A DNA stretch of 64,000 bases from Chondrosia reniformis (lineage: Eukaryota > Porifera > Demospongiae > Chondrillida > Chondrillidae). Under the pieces are notes generated by a model. That model was not told where the DNA came from. It did not search any database and worked only from the letters and a program-made list of their open reading frames with translations. The position numbers and the translations under genes were made by a program. Position 1 is the first letter of the stretch; each line of letters begins with the position of its first letter. The stretch spans positions 7,138,001-7,202,000 of the forward strand of contig OX359200.1 in NCBI GenBank assembly GCA_947172415.1, written 5' to 3'. This document shows positions 1 through 11,622 of this stretch, piece after piece.

Positions 1-28
1 TTAAAAATTAACATTACATACGTAATAT

Positions 29-480
29 ATGTATACTCAGAATCATAGGGGCAGGCCTCCAAGACAAGAGAGATGGGTATTTGGCCTATGCGATATCTCC
101 TTTGAGCCAGCCCTCGGGTACATGGAATTGGTGCCTGACCAAAGGGCTGGTACGCTATTGCCAATCATTCAGGCACATGTGCAGCCTGGCACTGTAATTG
201 TGTCAGATGAATGGAGGGCCTACAGTAATGTTGGGCAGCTACCTAATGTAGCTGCCCACAGAACAGTAAACCACAGCCTCAATTTTGTGGGTCCGACTGG
301 GATCCACACACAAAATATTGAGAGCTATTGGAATAGAGCAAAAATCAAATTCAAAAATATGAGGGGGTATCTGAAGACCAACTACCCTCCTACTTAGACG
401 AGTTCATGTGGAGGGAACGGTATGGGATTACAAAAATAGATGCATTTCAAAACATTCTTGCACACATTACGCAACAATAA
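29..480 (+). pseudogene. Merlin/IS1016-type (ISXO2-like) transposase fragment, frameshifted
   Basis: The reading frame from 29 gives a 122-residue piece typical of the ISXO2-like DDE transposase domain of Merlin DNA transposons. It shows GRPPRQERWVFG near the start, then VSDEWRAY with a catalytic Asp, HRTVNHSLNFV, HTQNIESYWNRAK with the catalytic Glu, and ends in a stop. Just after KNMRG the family-like reading (SEDQLPSYLDEFMWRERYG) continues in the next frame to a stop at 480. This indicates one lost base in the G-run at 363-367. The N-terminal helical part and the first catalytic Asp are missing, either cut by the window edge or lost. It is probably a dead copy. The family call rests on motif recognition. 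Confidence 0.8.
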
Positions 481-1386
481 CCTTTTTAAATACATACACT
501 CCTTTATTTATAGAATTTTACATTTACACATCTATTTACATTTATTATTTCCTGTAATCATAGATACTAAATTGAGATCAACAATGAAAGTCACTTACAA
601 ATAAATAAAGAGGTCAAACAAAAGGTGTCTTACAGATAATAGAAATTAATCAGAATTTTAGCTTAATCTGAGGAACATAAAATTACCAATGGTCCATTCC
701 GTGCTTAACAAGACGGTCTTGTTAAAGCACGGCAAGAAGTATGTGTGCTTGCACTCAAACAAAACAAACACTTAAGCATACATAAATACGTCCAGACACA
801 CAGAAATTCTTACTTAAGTGCCAATGAAAAACCATAAACGGAACTTTTAACAATACATCCCGACAACCTTTCCTACAATGATAAAACAAAACCTTAAGAG
901 GATGCATAGCTGCTGTATTATACACACAAGTAGAACCTAAATACTAAAAAATGAAAGTAAGTGTCGACTGAAAATGAACTGGACCAAAAATGAAGGAGGA
1001 ATTGGTCAAAAGAGGCGATATACTCGGGGTGTGAAGACCCATCAACGCTAATAAACTAAGTGAAGCGCCCGATGCAACCATGGGAGATAAGCGCCCGATG
1101 CAACCATGGGAGATAAGCGCCCCTCGACAAAGACATAGTAGGTGAAGCGGAAGTGATTGCTTACGTCATTGATGCAAATGGACGCCGTGTCCGTATATTA
1201 CGGGTGATCCGTAGTCTTCTTATTCTGTTTCGTAACTCCCTCAACATTTGTGCTGCTTTCAACTTTTGTCTTGCCGTTCAGTTATTAGTTTTGTAATGAC
1301 GTCACTATGGTCATAATATCACGTGTCAGTGACGTCATAACTGACGTCACTGCAGTTATAACGCCGTGGTCCGGCTACTGCACCTG
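481..1386. other. Intergenic stretch between Merlin remnant and HOIL-1-like gene
   Basis: No convincing coding exon was seen on either strand. A 26-bp unit starting gcgcccgatg occurs twice in tandem around 1066-1118. The last 230 bases contain several bZIP/CRE sites and are the likely promoter of the gene starting at 1394. A HOIL-1 ubiquitin-like domain was looked for here and not found. Confidence 0.6.
1162..1349 (+). promoter_or_regulatory. Cluster of CRE/ATF sites upstream of HOIL-1-like gene
   Basis: Three perfect TGACGTCA palindromes lie at 1297-1304, 1330-1337 and 1342-1349, with a TTACGTCA variant near 1165. They sit 45-100 bp (variant about 230 bp) upstream of the start codon at 1394. 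TGACGTCA is the consensus for CREB/ATF-type bZIP factors. Three perfect copies within 53 bp are unlikely by chance in AT-rich DNA. Function is inferred from position only. Confidence 0.55.
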
Positions 1387-2091
1387 ATCTTCAATGGAGG
1401 GCGTTGTCGACATTTCTGCTTCCCCTCCTTTTCAAGAGGGAGATAGAGTGATAGTGTTTACGAAAGAGGGCAAAGAGACTCACGGAACAACCAAATGGTC
1501 TATTCCAGGACATCTTTATGATCAGAAAGGAACTCTTATTGGAATAGATATGGTATATATGTTCTTAAAGTTGTCAGCACCTTTTAACTGCAAATATTAT
1601 ATACGCATACATACTACAGTTTTAATTCAGTACAGTATGATTTTAGTGCTTATATATTCAGCCATTTTGCTAGACTGACTTACAGTCTCCAATTAATGGA
1701 CAAAATGTGTCCTTATACCAATGTATTAAATACTGCATGTCTATATCCTCGGTTCATATATATAATTTTACAAAAATGACCAATCTTAAAACTGCAACTA
1801 ATAATTTATAACTGCAACTAATAATTTATAACTGCAACTAATAATTTAAAACTGCAACTAATAATTTATACTGCACCTAAGCCTGTGCAAATACTAAGAT
1901 GATAAGTGAAAAAGTTCCAAGGCGATAACTTCAATGGATTGATTTTCCTATTATTTAATGTATTAGGATGATCCTATTGAAAAGGATAATGTTCCTCAGC
2001 ACCTGGAACACTTGGTTCACCACGTTTCTGAAAATGACGACAACCACCTGTTGATAATCCCTCAAGAATATGTTGTGGAAGAAAATTTGCC
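1387..2091 (+). repeat. Segmental duplicate of 5935-6607 (CYLD-type CAP-Gly exon, intron, exon)
   Basis: The sequence from atcttcaatgg to atttgcc is matched, with only scattered differences, by 5935-6607. The match covers the 3' part of one exon, the whole intron and the 5' part of the next exon. Intron and exon are similarly conserved, so the copy is recent or was homogenised. A 20-bp unit (actgcaactaataattta) in the intron is present about four to five times here and about twice in the source. Both breakpoints fall inside exons of the source gene. Confidence 0.9.
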
Positions 2092-4690
2092 TAAGGCTAA
2101 GAAAGGTAATCTAGACGAGAGTATCTACCAGGAGTTTATTAGGAGCATGTCGGAGAAGAAAGAGGAGCAGAAGGACCATCAAGCAGTGAGTAGATCTTGC
2201 TACGTAATTATTCTGACAAGATGGCTCATCTGTCTCAAGCCACAAATTTGGTGCACCTGGAAAACAAAGAAATTTCAGTTTTATTGTCGTATACCTTAGA
2301 GATACAAATACCATGGAATTATGCCAGAACTATTTGTCATTGTCTTTTCAATTTTCTTCATCACTGCAATATTTATTTTATTGTCAGTTTATGCATAGCG
2401 TTGCCATCCCTAATCCCTAATCCCTGATCCCTGATAACAACAGTGTTGTTGTACACTTTATATTTTATTACCTCTCTCATGCACCAGGACCTCAATACCT
2501 CTCATGACGGCAGCATGATGAGGGATCATTATGCTCCTTCAAAGAAAATGGCTGCCACTGATGCAAAACCAGGTATGTTTGACAATAGCCTGTTTTGGTT
2601 GTTATTTACTCACTAGACACAAGTTTTACAATCCAATGAGGTTGATAGATATTTCTGCTCAATCATAAGCACACAATTTACTCTTATGTTTGTAGTTTAC
2701 TGGTTTACTACTTGTATTCCTTCAGCCCCAACTACCTTTAGAGAGGAAACTCCGCCCACCACCAGACAGGAAGCTCCATCCTCTTCCAAACAGGACGTAT
2801 CCCGTCCAGTGATATATGGAGTTGATGTACCATTGGTTAACCCAAAGGAGGCGGAGCGGAGGGAGGAGCCTGGGTGGGAGTGTCCTGCCTGCACTGTGGT
2901 CAACCTTCCCCACAGACCTGGTTGTGAGGTGTGTTATTTGATGAGTACAAGTGCATTATATAGTTTAGTGAAGCAGAGTATGGTTAGCATGAAGTGTGAG
3001 GTGGTTATCAAGATTAATTTGGCAATGTCTTCTATAACTTAGAACGCTGAGGAGGAACAGCAAAGAAAGGAAATGGAGCGAAGGAGGAATTATGAGGCCC
3101 ATAGGAACTTGGATTTTAAGGATTACATTGAGAACACAGCGAACTTCCAGTGTCTTATTTGCTATGAAGATGTAGAAATTGGTGAGGGTGTCATGCTTAG
3201 AGAATGTCTGCATGACTTTTGCAAGTAAGTTTACAACCTTTAATCACATGAGTGACTATATTCTACAATGCTTCAGGATGATAGCAAAGCTCTACTTGAT
3301 GTTAATTATAGGGATTGCCTCAAAGGTCAGATTATGGTATCAGAAGAGGCACAAATAAGGTGTCCATTTGATGATGGACATTATCAATGTCAAACTTTTA
3401 TCACTGAAAGAGAAATGAGAGCTGTAAGTATTGAAGTTACAGACCCGTCATCAGTAATTATATTCATATACACTTACATCATGAGGTACAATGTATGTAT
3501 ATTCTCTGTATTCAATGAGCATGTGAATATCATGTGATTTGACCAGTATACATAGCTGGGTCTGTTATTTCTACTTTTTAGCTTTTGACCGAAGAAGAGT
3601 TTGAGAAGGTTGAAAAACGTGGTCTGCAGCAGGCAGAGGCTGCAATGGTAGATGCTTTCCACTGCAAGACGCCAGATTGTCAGGGATGGTGTGTCTATGA
3701 TGACGATGTCAACTTCTACGACTGCAACTTTTGTAAGAAACAGAACTGTTTAACATGCAAGGCTATCCACGAAGGTATGAACTGCCAAGAGTATCAAGAT
3801 GACCTGGAAAGGAAGGCAGCCAATGATGAAGCAGCAAAGGCAACCAAAGAAATGCTAGAAGTGAGCACCTCCATCAATATTACTGTAGGCAGAGATGAAG
3901 AGAAGATATACACATAACCTGTTGTATGGTATACAATATAAAACACTTGATTACTCAGAAAGGAATAGTTCAATTCCACTCAATACTTAGTTAAATGACC
4001 TTGGTCACTTGGCTGGATTGGTGTAATCACTTCCAGTGATTGTATCCACTGCTTAGGTTGTTAGGAATAGTGTCCTTAGATATGTGTTTGTTAATGTTTG
4101 TTGTGTCTTCTCTGTTTCTCAGAAAATGATTCAGCAGGGAGAAGCCATGAACTGCACTCAATGTGGAGTAATTGTGCAGAAGAAGGAAGGATGTGACTGG
4201 ATCAAGTGTAGTGTGTGCAAGACAGAGCTCTGTTGGGCAACCAAAGGACCAAGATGGGGACCAAAGGTGAAGTGATCTGCACTGCTTTAGGAGTTGGGTT
4301 CTTAGATATTATCACAACACTTGATGGCAGAGAACTGGTGGCCAGTGACTGGTATCCTTCAGATCAAGTCCGCATTACACTTGTGGTTGGGTTATCACTT
4401 GGGGTGTATTAATCAATGGAGTTTTCACTTGTAAAATATTTTTGGTCATTTTCTATCAGCTAAGCTTCTTGTCAACTGCCACCTCATAGTAGTATAATAA
4501 TAGTATGTGGAAAATACTATTGGTAATTGTCAATATTAAATTGTTATAATATTGCACAATCTATATAAGATGTCTATTAATTAGAACTTACGTAACTTCC
4601 TCATTGTAGGGTTGCGGGGATATCAGTGGAGGATGTAAGTGTGGAGTAAAAGGACAAAGGTGTTCTCCACACTGCAGAAACTGTCATTAG
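1394..4690 (+). CDS. RBCK1: HOIL-1/RBCK1-like RBR E3 ubiquitin ligase with CAP-Gly-derived N-terminus
   Basis: Nine exons: 1394-1552, 1967-2185, 2488-2572, 2726-2928 (or -3000), 3043-3224, 3312-3423, 3582-3860, 4123-4266, 4610-4690, giving about 487 or 511 residues. Domains in order are a CYLD-type CAP-Gly segment (exon 1 to early exon 2), a short charged helix-like stretch, an NZF zinc finger ([17 protein letters not shown]), RING1 ([11 protein letters not shown]...[11 protein letters not shown]), IBR ([12 protein letters not shown]...[13 protein letters not shown]) and RING2 with the expected catalytic Cys in KEGCDWIKC. It ends in NCH, like human HOIL-1, whose final His matters for ester-bond ubiquitination. 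In LUBAC, HOIL-1 works with HOIP and normally carries an N-terminal UBL that binds HOIP. That UBL is absent here. The donor at 2929 would remove the fourth NZF Cys. A weaker donor at 3001 keeps it with the same phase. AATAAA lies at 4836. Confidence 0.88.
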
Positions 4691-5037
4691 CTGAGGTTCC
4701 TGGGTTGTTGACTTTATTGCATTCTATTGGATAGCTGACAGCAAATATTTCGTATCTTTATGTTGACTTTTATACTGTACATTTACATAATTATGCAAAT
4801 ATGTGTGTATAACGATGTGACGTTGTATATATTATAATAAATCAATTGACCTTTATCCTCATAACGTAACTACCGGTGACCCTCTGAGAACATGCTAGTT
4901 TCCGTTTCGGGATTCCCTGGAAATTTGTGGTTCGCTGCAGAAGTGGCTTTGTCGAATTAAGCGTCGCACACTCGAGCTCGAGGCGACCGAGAGCTGGCAA
5001 GGAGGCAAGGATAAGTTAATGTAATAAATAAATCTAC
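4691..5037. promoter_or_regulatory. Intergenic: HOIL-1-like 3' end and promoter of CAP-Gly kinase, with kB-like site
   Basis: A poly(A) signal AATAAA lies at 4836-4841. GGGATTCCC at 4909-4917, about 120 bp before the start codon at 5038, matches a Rel/NF-kB half-symmetric site. The next gene follows within 350 bp of the previous stop, so this short gap must hold both the terminator and the promoter. Confidence 0.4.
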
Positions 5038-8000
5038 ATGGCTCAGCATCTCTACGAATTGTGCATTCTATTGGATGACCGTCCTTACGAAAGAAACAAG
5101 AAAATCAATGGAGATTTAAATTTAAAAGAGGAAAAGGCTCGTAAAGGCGACCTATTAAAGTATTGCGAAACGAATAATGTAACCTTTGGTGGCGTCTCCT
5201 TCGATGAAGTATTTTATTGTCCAGTTTACGATCCAAATAAGAGAGTGCTCTGCGATAAGGGGCAGATAGCTGGACTCACAAAGGACCAGTTTCAATGGCT
5301 CCTAGCAATTACGCATCCATCTGATCGTTTTGCATTTTATTCCGAGGGCAAATTGGAACAGGTTCTTCAGCTGAACGTGGAGGATCATATCCTGGTCAAT
5401 GTACGGACAGAAAAAAGAAACAGTCGGGCGGATACCTGCTGTTCGGCCGTAGTCAAATACATAGGGCCACTTCTTCCTAATCCTGGACGGTACTTGGGAC
5501 TACAGCTACAAGTAAGTAATCATTGCGCACACACGATTAATATAGTTCTTAGAATTTTGTAAAACTATTGTGTTTGTACGCAAGTTATTGTGTATTGTTT
5601 AACTCAGGAGCGTATCCGTCTTATGACTCATGTAACAGAATAGGGATAACATTAGGGATAAAATATCCCAGAACGAATATGGTTAATACTCAGAACTTCA
5701 GCATCCTATCCCTCTCCACTATGTCTAAGTTTGTTATGTACCGTTCTTTTTGCTGGCTACATAGGAGAAATGGGGTAACTGCAATGGAAAATTTAAAGGA
5801 AAGCGCTTATTTTCCTGTGATCTGGGATACGGCATATTCCTACCAGCCAATCACTTTATTGCTTGTGATGCAAAGCTTCCCACAGCTCCTCAGAAGGGTA
5901 CACAGAACAGCAGTAATGCCTTAATGAAGAAAACATCTTCAATGGAAGGTGTTGTCGACATTTCTGCTTCACCTCCTTTTCAAGAGGGAGATAGAGTGAT
6001 AGTGTTTACGAAAGAGGGCAAAGAGACTCACGGAACAACCAAATGGTCTATTCCAGGACATCTTTATGATCAAAAAGGAACTCTTATTGGAATAGAAATG
6101 GTATATATGTTCTTAAAGTTGTCAGCACCTTTTAACTGCAAATATTATATACGCATACATAGTACTACAGTTTTAATTCAGTACAGTATGATTTAAGTGC
6201 TTATATATTCAGCCATTTTGCTAAACTGACTTACAGTCTCCAATTAAGGGATAACCTTCATGCATATAATGGACAAAATGTGTACTCATAGCAATATATT
6301 AAATACTGCATGTCTATATCCTTGGTTCATATATATAATTTTACAAAAATGACCAATAATTTAAAACTGCAACTAATAATTTAAAACTGCACCTAAGCCT
6401 GTGCAAATACTAAGATGATAAGTGAATAAGTTCCAAGGCAATAACTTTAATGGATTAATTTTTCTATTATTTAATGTATTAGGATGATCCTATTGAAAAG
6501 GATAATGTTCCTCAGCACCTGGAACACTTGGTTCACCACGTTTCTGAAAATGACGACAACCACTTGTTGATAATCCCCCAGGAATATGTTGTGGAAGAAA
6601 ATTTGCCCGTTGATGTGCAATCACTTGATGAAGCACCCTCAAATTCTGAAAAAGGTTCACCAGAAAGGAAGGGCTCACCCAAAAAGTTTTTCTCAAAACT
6701 CTTTAATGGTAACCAGAAGAATTTGGCAGAGAAGAAGGCAAAGGCTGAACAGAAGCAGCATCTGAAGGAGCTGGGAATTACTCCTTTAGAATATCAGGAA
6801 ACGATAAGACTCCAAAAGGAATACGAGGAGAAGAAACTAAAGTCAAAACCCCTCCCCCATCAGGACTGCATTGACCTACCAGTGTATGATGGATCTAAGG
6901 GTTTAGGATCTTCGAGGCAGAGGGTGGGGTCTGATAGTTATCTCTATCATCATACAAGAGAGAAGAGCCCAGTTTCTGAACTGACCAAACAAATATCAGA
7001 ACCAATTCAGCATTTCGCAACTCCAAATGGAACATTTACTCCAGTCAGTTTTGAAGTGGGTATGGAAGTGGAAGCGCGACTGAGGGAGGAACCAGAAATA
7101 CATTATGGTGTCATTCGATGGATAGGAACACTTCCTAGAATAAACAGAAAGATAGCTGGAGTAGAACTTGTAAGTTGTGTCTTTGCCAAATGCCACTTTC
7201 CTTGACAGGCCACGTGTTTGTGTGTATATAGAACTACAAGAAAGATGGCGGAGGTGATGGATCGTGGGATGGTAAAATCTACTTCACCTGTCCTGAAGGG
7301 TATGCCATGTTTGTAGCTCTGGAAAATCTGAGGCCAATTGCAAAGGTACAAGTAGCCAGTGAAAGTGACAGTGATTTTGGTGAGTGGTCACATTCTAGCA
7401 TCATGTATACACCCTCTGTAATTGCATGGGACACGGTTGCTTTAACAGGACTGAAATTTATGTAGGTTACTTCCAAGGTATCCATATTGCTGATTTAAAA
7501 TTTCCTAATTTGTTGTCTAATGATCTCATTGTATTTCCTTAAGCCTGACTAGAAGCTTACAAAATTAAACTAAATTATAAAGATATTCATAAGATGACGA
7601 TGATAGACATAAATGAGATGTTCTTTATTTAGAACAGATGAGGTCTTGTTTAATTAGAATGAATAAAATGCTCTTTTTCTAGATCCGAACAAGAAGGTAT
7701 TGCAAAAGGAAGTAAAGGACCTGAAACAGTCTCTGGTACGAGCGGAGACTATTAGTCACAGCCTTAAAAAGGATAACGACTCACTGAAGGAAGAAGTAAC
7801 AGAATTGAAACAAAAGCTGGATGAGATAGAGCAGGCCTGGACCATACAGCCGGCAAGCTTAAATGTCACAGGAAGAGAGCTTGGCAGAGGTGCGTGGGGA
7901 GAAGTGAAGATTGGAGTGTACTGTGGAGGTCGTGTAGCCGTAAAGAGGATGCACCAGATAATTGTTTCAGAATACAATATTCAACTCTTTAAACGAGAAA

Positions 8001-8593
8001 TGGATATAGTGGCCCGTCTCCGTCACCCTCACCTGGTCCTCTTCATAGGAGCAGTCACTACTGGTACACTGACCATAGTGACAGAGCTGATGGAGACCAG
8101 TCTACGTAAGCAGCTTGAATTACGTAGAATATCCGAGAAGCACATTCTCCCAATCAGTAGAGATGTAGCCTGTGCTCTGAACTACCTTCACTCTCTTCCT
8201 GAGCCCATCATCCATCGAGATGTCAGCAGTGCCAATGTCCTACTCAACTCAAAGCCTGGAGGAAGATGGATGGCCAAATTAGGAGATTTTGGATCAGCCA
8301 ATTTGTTAAGCAAGCTTGGAACAGTAGCTCCAGGTTGTGTCGCCTATGCTGCCCCGGAATGCCAGACCCCTGCTCTACAAGGTCCCAAGATGGATGTCTA
8401 CAGCTATGGAGTGTTGCTGTTTGAAATGTTCACAGGACACATGCCTGAATTAGGTCAGCTTGAGAATATCCGAGAGAGAGTACCATTTGGGTTCTGTCCT
8501 GATGGTACAGTACTAGCAGTCGAGTGTACTCATCAGGAAATGGAACAGCGTCCAGCAGTGACTGAAGTGTTGGAGAGATTAAATGACTTGTAA
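5038..8593 (+). CDS. CYLD-like triple CAP-Gly protein fused to a TKL-type protein kinase
   Basis: Five exons: 5038-5511, 5765-6100, 6483-7169, 7232-7379, 7683-8593, giving 851 residues. Residues 1-548 match the N-terminal half of CYLD: three CAP-Gly-like domains (around residues 120-190, 225-310 and 455-540) separated by a charged linker. Instead of a USP domain the last exon encodes a coiled coil (about 550-600) and a complete kinase domain. Kinase motifs are GRGAWGEV (616-623), the ATP-binding Lys636 in VAVK, Glu654 in the C-helix, HRDVSSANVLL (726-736), DFG (750-752) and APE (772-774), so it should be active. Exons 1 and 2 have exactly the same lengths (474 and 336 bp) and phases as those of the CYLD gene at 17598, showing common origin. 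The kinase exon is intronless and joins at a phase-1 intron. CAP-Gly domains may target microtubules or ubiquitin-pathway partners (inference). Confidence 0.9.
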
Positions 8594-8856
8594 ACTTTGA
8601 AACCAGATTTTGGCACGAGAATGATCATTTTGTTTTGCACTTCACAGTTCACCTTACAATCTATTTTTATTTTTCCCATTTTGAACCCTGAAATTTACGG
8701 TTCTAAATTATACGTACATACAATAAACATTAAATAAAATTCAAATATCGTATCATTAATAATACATTCAACAAGGTACAGAAATTGGTAACATCTTTTA
8801 AAAAAGTGGTGGCTTTTAGAAAAGCCGGATTGTTTGCAAATTGTTAAGTGAACTGT
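8594..8856. other. Tail-to-tail spacer between kinase gene and histone H4
   Basis: This 263-bp AT-rich spacer carries AATAAA-type signals around 8722-8740 for the plus-strand gene and the histone 3' processing signals on the minus strand. No coding exon was seen. Confidence 0.5.
8811..8826 (-). terminator. Histone mRNA 3' stem-loop
   Basis: Read on the minus strand this is GGCTTTTCTAAAAGCC, a 6-bp stem with a 4-base loop, matching the canonical replication-dependent histone stem-loop bound by SLBP. It starts about 30 bases after the H4 stop codon. A purine-rich AAAAGATGT follows at about the usual distance for the U7 snRNA-binding histone downstream element. It predicts a non-polyadenylated, S-phase mRNA. 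Confidence 0.92.
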
Positions 8857-9625
<769 letters not shown>

Positions 9626-11622
9626 ATGGTGTCAGTGGTGTTTGAAATTCATCATCTTATTCACTTGCTAGTTGCAGTCATTTTAATTAGCTTTTCAAAA
9701 TATGGACATGGTGAAACACTTGGTGAGTATATTACAAGTATTACTAGTAAATGTTATATATTAAAGTTTAAATTTGTGTGTATATATAATTTACCTCTGC
9801 AATGTGTGTATATAGATATTTCACTAGCCATGGTAAATTCAAGAAATGTAACTGTTGGAAATAGTTTGGTAGTGTGTGATGGAGAAGCAATTGAATTTGT
9901 CTGTACTCATCCTCCAATTTCAACAGAGGTGAACAACTCAAGAATTTTTAGAACTAGTGCACCTAACTGGAGCAATGGCAATTCAATAATTTTTCATAAT
10001 ACAGTGGATGGTATAAGCACCTACAGTAAGGGGAACAATCAGACAGTGCTCAAGATAAACCATTTAAGGAGTGAAACTGACTTAACTATCTACAATTTTA
10101 CATGTTTCATTCCACTGGCAAGTGGTGGTATATTGCAAAGCAATCAAATGCCACTTTATATAAGTAGTGAGTATGCATATGCATGCATGTGTTTTATTTG
10201 ATGGTAACAACGTTAACAATTTTTTTACTTATATATTTTATACAGAGCTCCCAGGTACTCCAATTAACGGTTGTAAAAAGCAGCTATTTTCTAATGGTAC
10301 AGTAATATTTCATTGGACCCCAAGTTCCACATGCTTCAAGGACTGTAAGCTAGTGGTCAATGCTACTTGGAATCAAACATGGACAAGTTGGGCTGTGAAT
10401 GACACAACTACAGTTAAATTTGAGTTCCATACTTCACCTGAACATATTGTTCAGTATGAGTTCTTCTTTTCAGAAATATGTATCTCTAAAGTTAATATTG
10501 ATGAAACTGAACTCATAAGCAAAGCAAGAAAGTGTGTGGTAGATTTATACAGGAATTTCAGTAATGAAACAAAAGTGAATGTCTCAATAGGTAATTTATT
10601 GAACATTAGCAACATTTATATATATAAATTCAATTGACCTGGAGATCTTCGGGTTGAAACAGCTATAGTAAAACATCTACTTGTATAATCATATATATTC
10701 ACAATAAGTATCCTAATTTATTGAGACTCAGCAACAATTGCATGTATTTAAACAAAACTGAACGTTTCGACCCAGAGGTCTTTATCAGCATGCATAATGA
10801 GGACTCAACTCATGTCTCAATTTTCTATTTAAAGGGCTTGTAATTCCCTCTTCCTCGAGCTCATTATGCTGATGAAGACCTCCGGGTTGAAACGTTCAGT
10901 TTTGTTTAAATACAATTGTTGCTGAGTCTCAATAAATTAGGATACTTACTATCATGAATGCAACAAAAAATCTTTATACTTCAATATTCACAATATAGCT
11001 CCCTTATGTGCATGTATATAACATGTGCATGTGTATATATATATGTATATATATTTATATACCCTTAAGCTTGATAATATTATGTAATTTTTTTCTCTGC
11101 ATGATCATGGCACAATGTCCATAGTTTTGAGGAACACTAGCCAAGACAATTATCTTGATCCCAATAAATTTCAAGAGATGACCTGGTTTATTCCAGTTCT
11201 GACCAGCACTATAATTACAAGCCTGTTCTTAATTGGTTTATTTGTCACAATACTATGCTTGCTCATCAGATATGCAAAAAAATGTGACTCTGGCAGTGGT
11301 AATCAAATTGGAGAAACAAGTAAGTTTATCAAATGCTTTAATGTTATGCACATGATCATGATCAGTCAATTAATGATATCATTTGATCTTATACAGTCAT
11401 TACTGCCACAGGCCTATTATTGTTTTAATTTTTACTTCCGGTCATTACGTTTACGCCTTACTTTTAATTTGCATTTTAATTTATTATTTATTTATATATA
11501 TGTCCAAACCCCCAAACCTTATAGAGGATGAGGTCATATATGATGAACTTGATGATATAGCTATGGTGGAAAGAGTTCCCAACCCAGCCTATATGTCACT
11601 TGAGGCAAAGTGCATGTGGTAG
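9626..11622 (+). CDS. Type I membrane receptor, Ig-like + Fn3-like, with tyrosine-motif tail
   Basis: Five exons: 9626-9722, 9816-10166, 10246-10590, 11125-11319, 11525-11622, giving 361 residues. All four introns are phase 1. Exon 1 encodes a signal peptide. Exon 2 encodes an Ig-like domain with paired cysteines (EFVCTHP... YNFTCFIP) and many N-glycosylation sites. Exon 3 encodes a Cys-rich Fn3-like module. Exon 4 encodes a juxtamembrane stretch, one transmembrane helix (LTSTIITSLFLIGLFVTILC) and a basic stop-transfer sequence. The last exon has VIYDEL, an ITIM-like motif, followed by NPAYMSL, which contains both NPxY and YxxL. This suggests a phosphotyrosine-signalling or endocytic receptor. 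The ligand is unknown. Its Ig domain resembles the second Ig domain of the next gene (shared APNW, SNQ). The large third intron holds a MITE. Confidence 0.75.
10707..10946. mobile_element. Foldback MITE with TA target site, in receptor 1 intron 3
   Basis: Terminal inverted repeats start AGTATCCTAATTTATTGAG and extend inwards for about 90 bp per side with few mismatches, leaving about 60 bp of unique centre. TA flanks both ends (10705-10706 and 10947-10948), as expected for Tc1/mariner-type insertion. There is no transposase. The centre of each arm (aacgtttcgaccc..gaggtctt) resembles short motifs at about 10640 and about 53940. Confidence 0.85.

Noticed and set aside
5568-5924. 118-codon plus-strand frame overlapping CAP-Gly kinase exon 2
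   Set aside because: Wrong frame relative to the CAP-Gly reading (EKWGNCNGKFKGKRLFSCD). It reads through intron 1.
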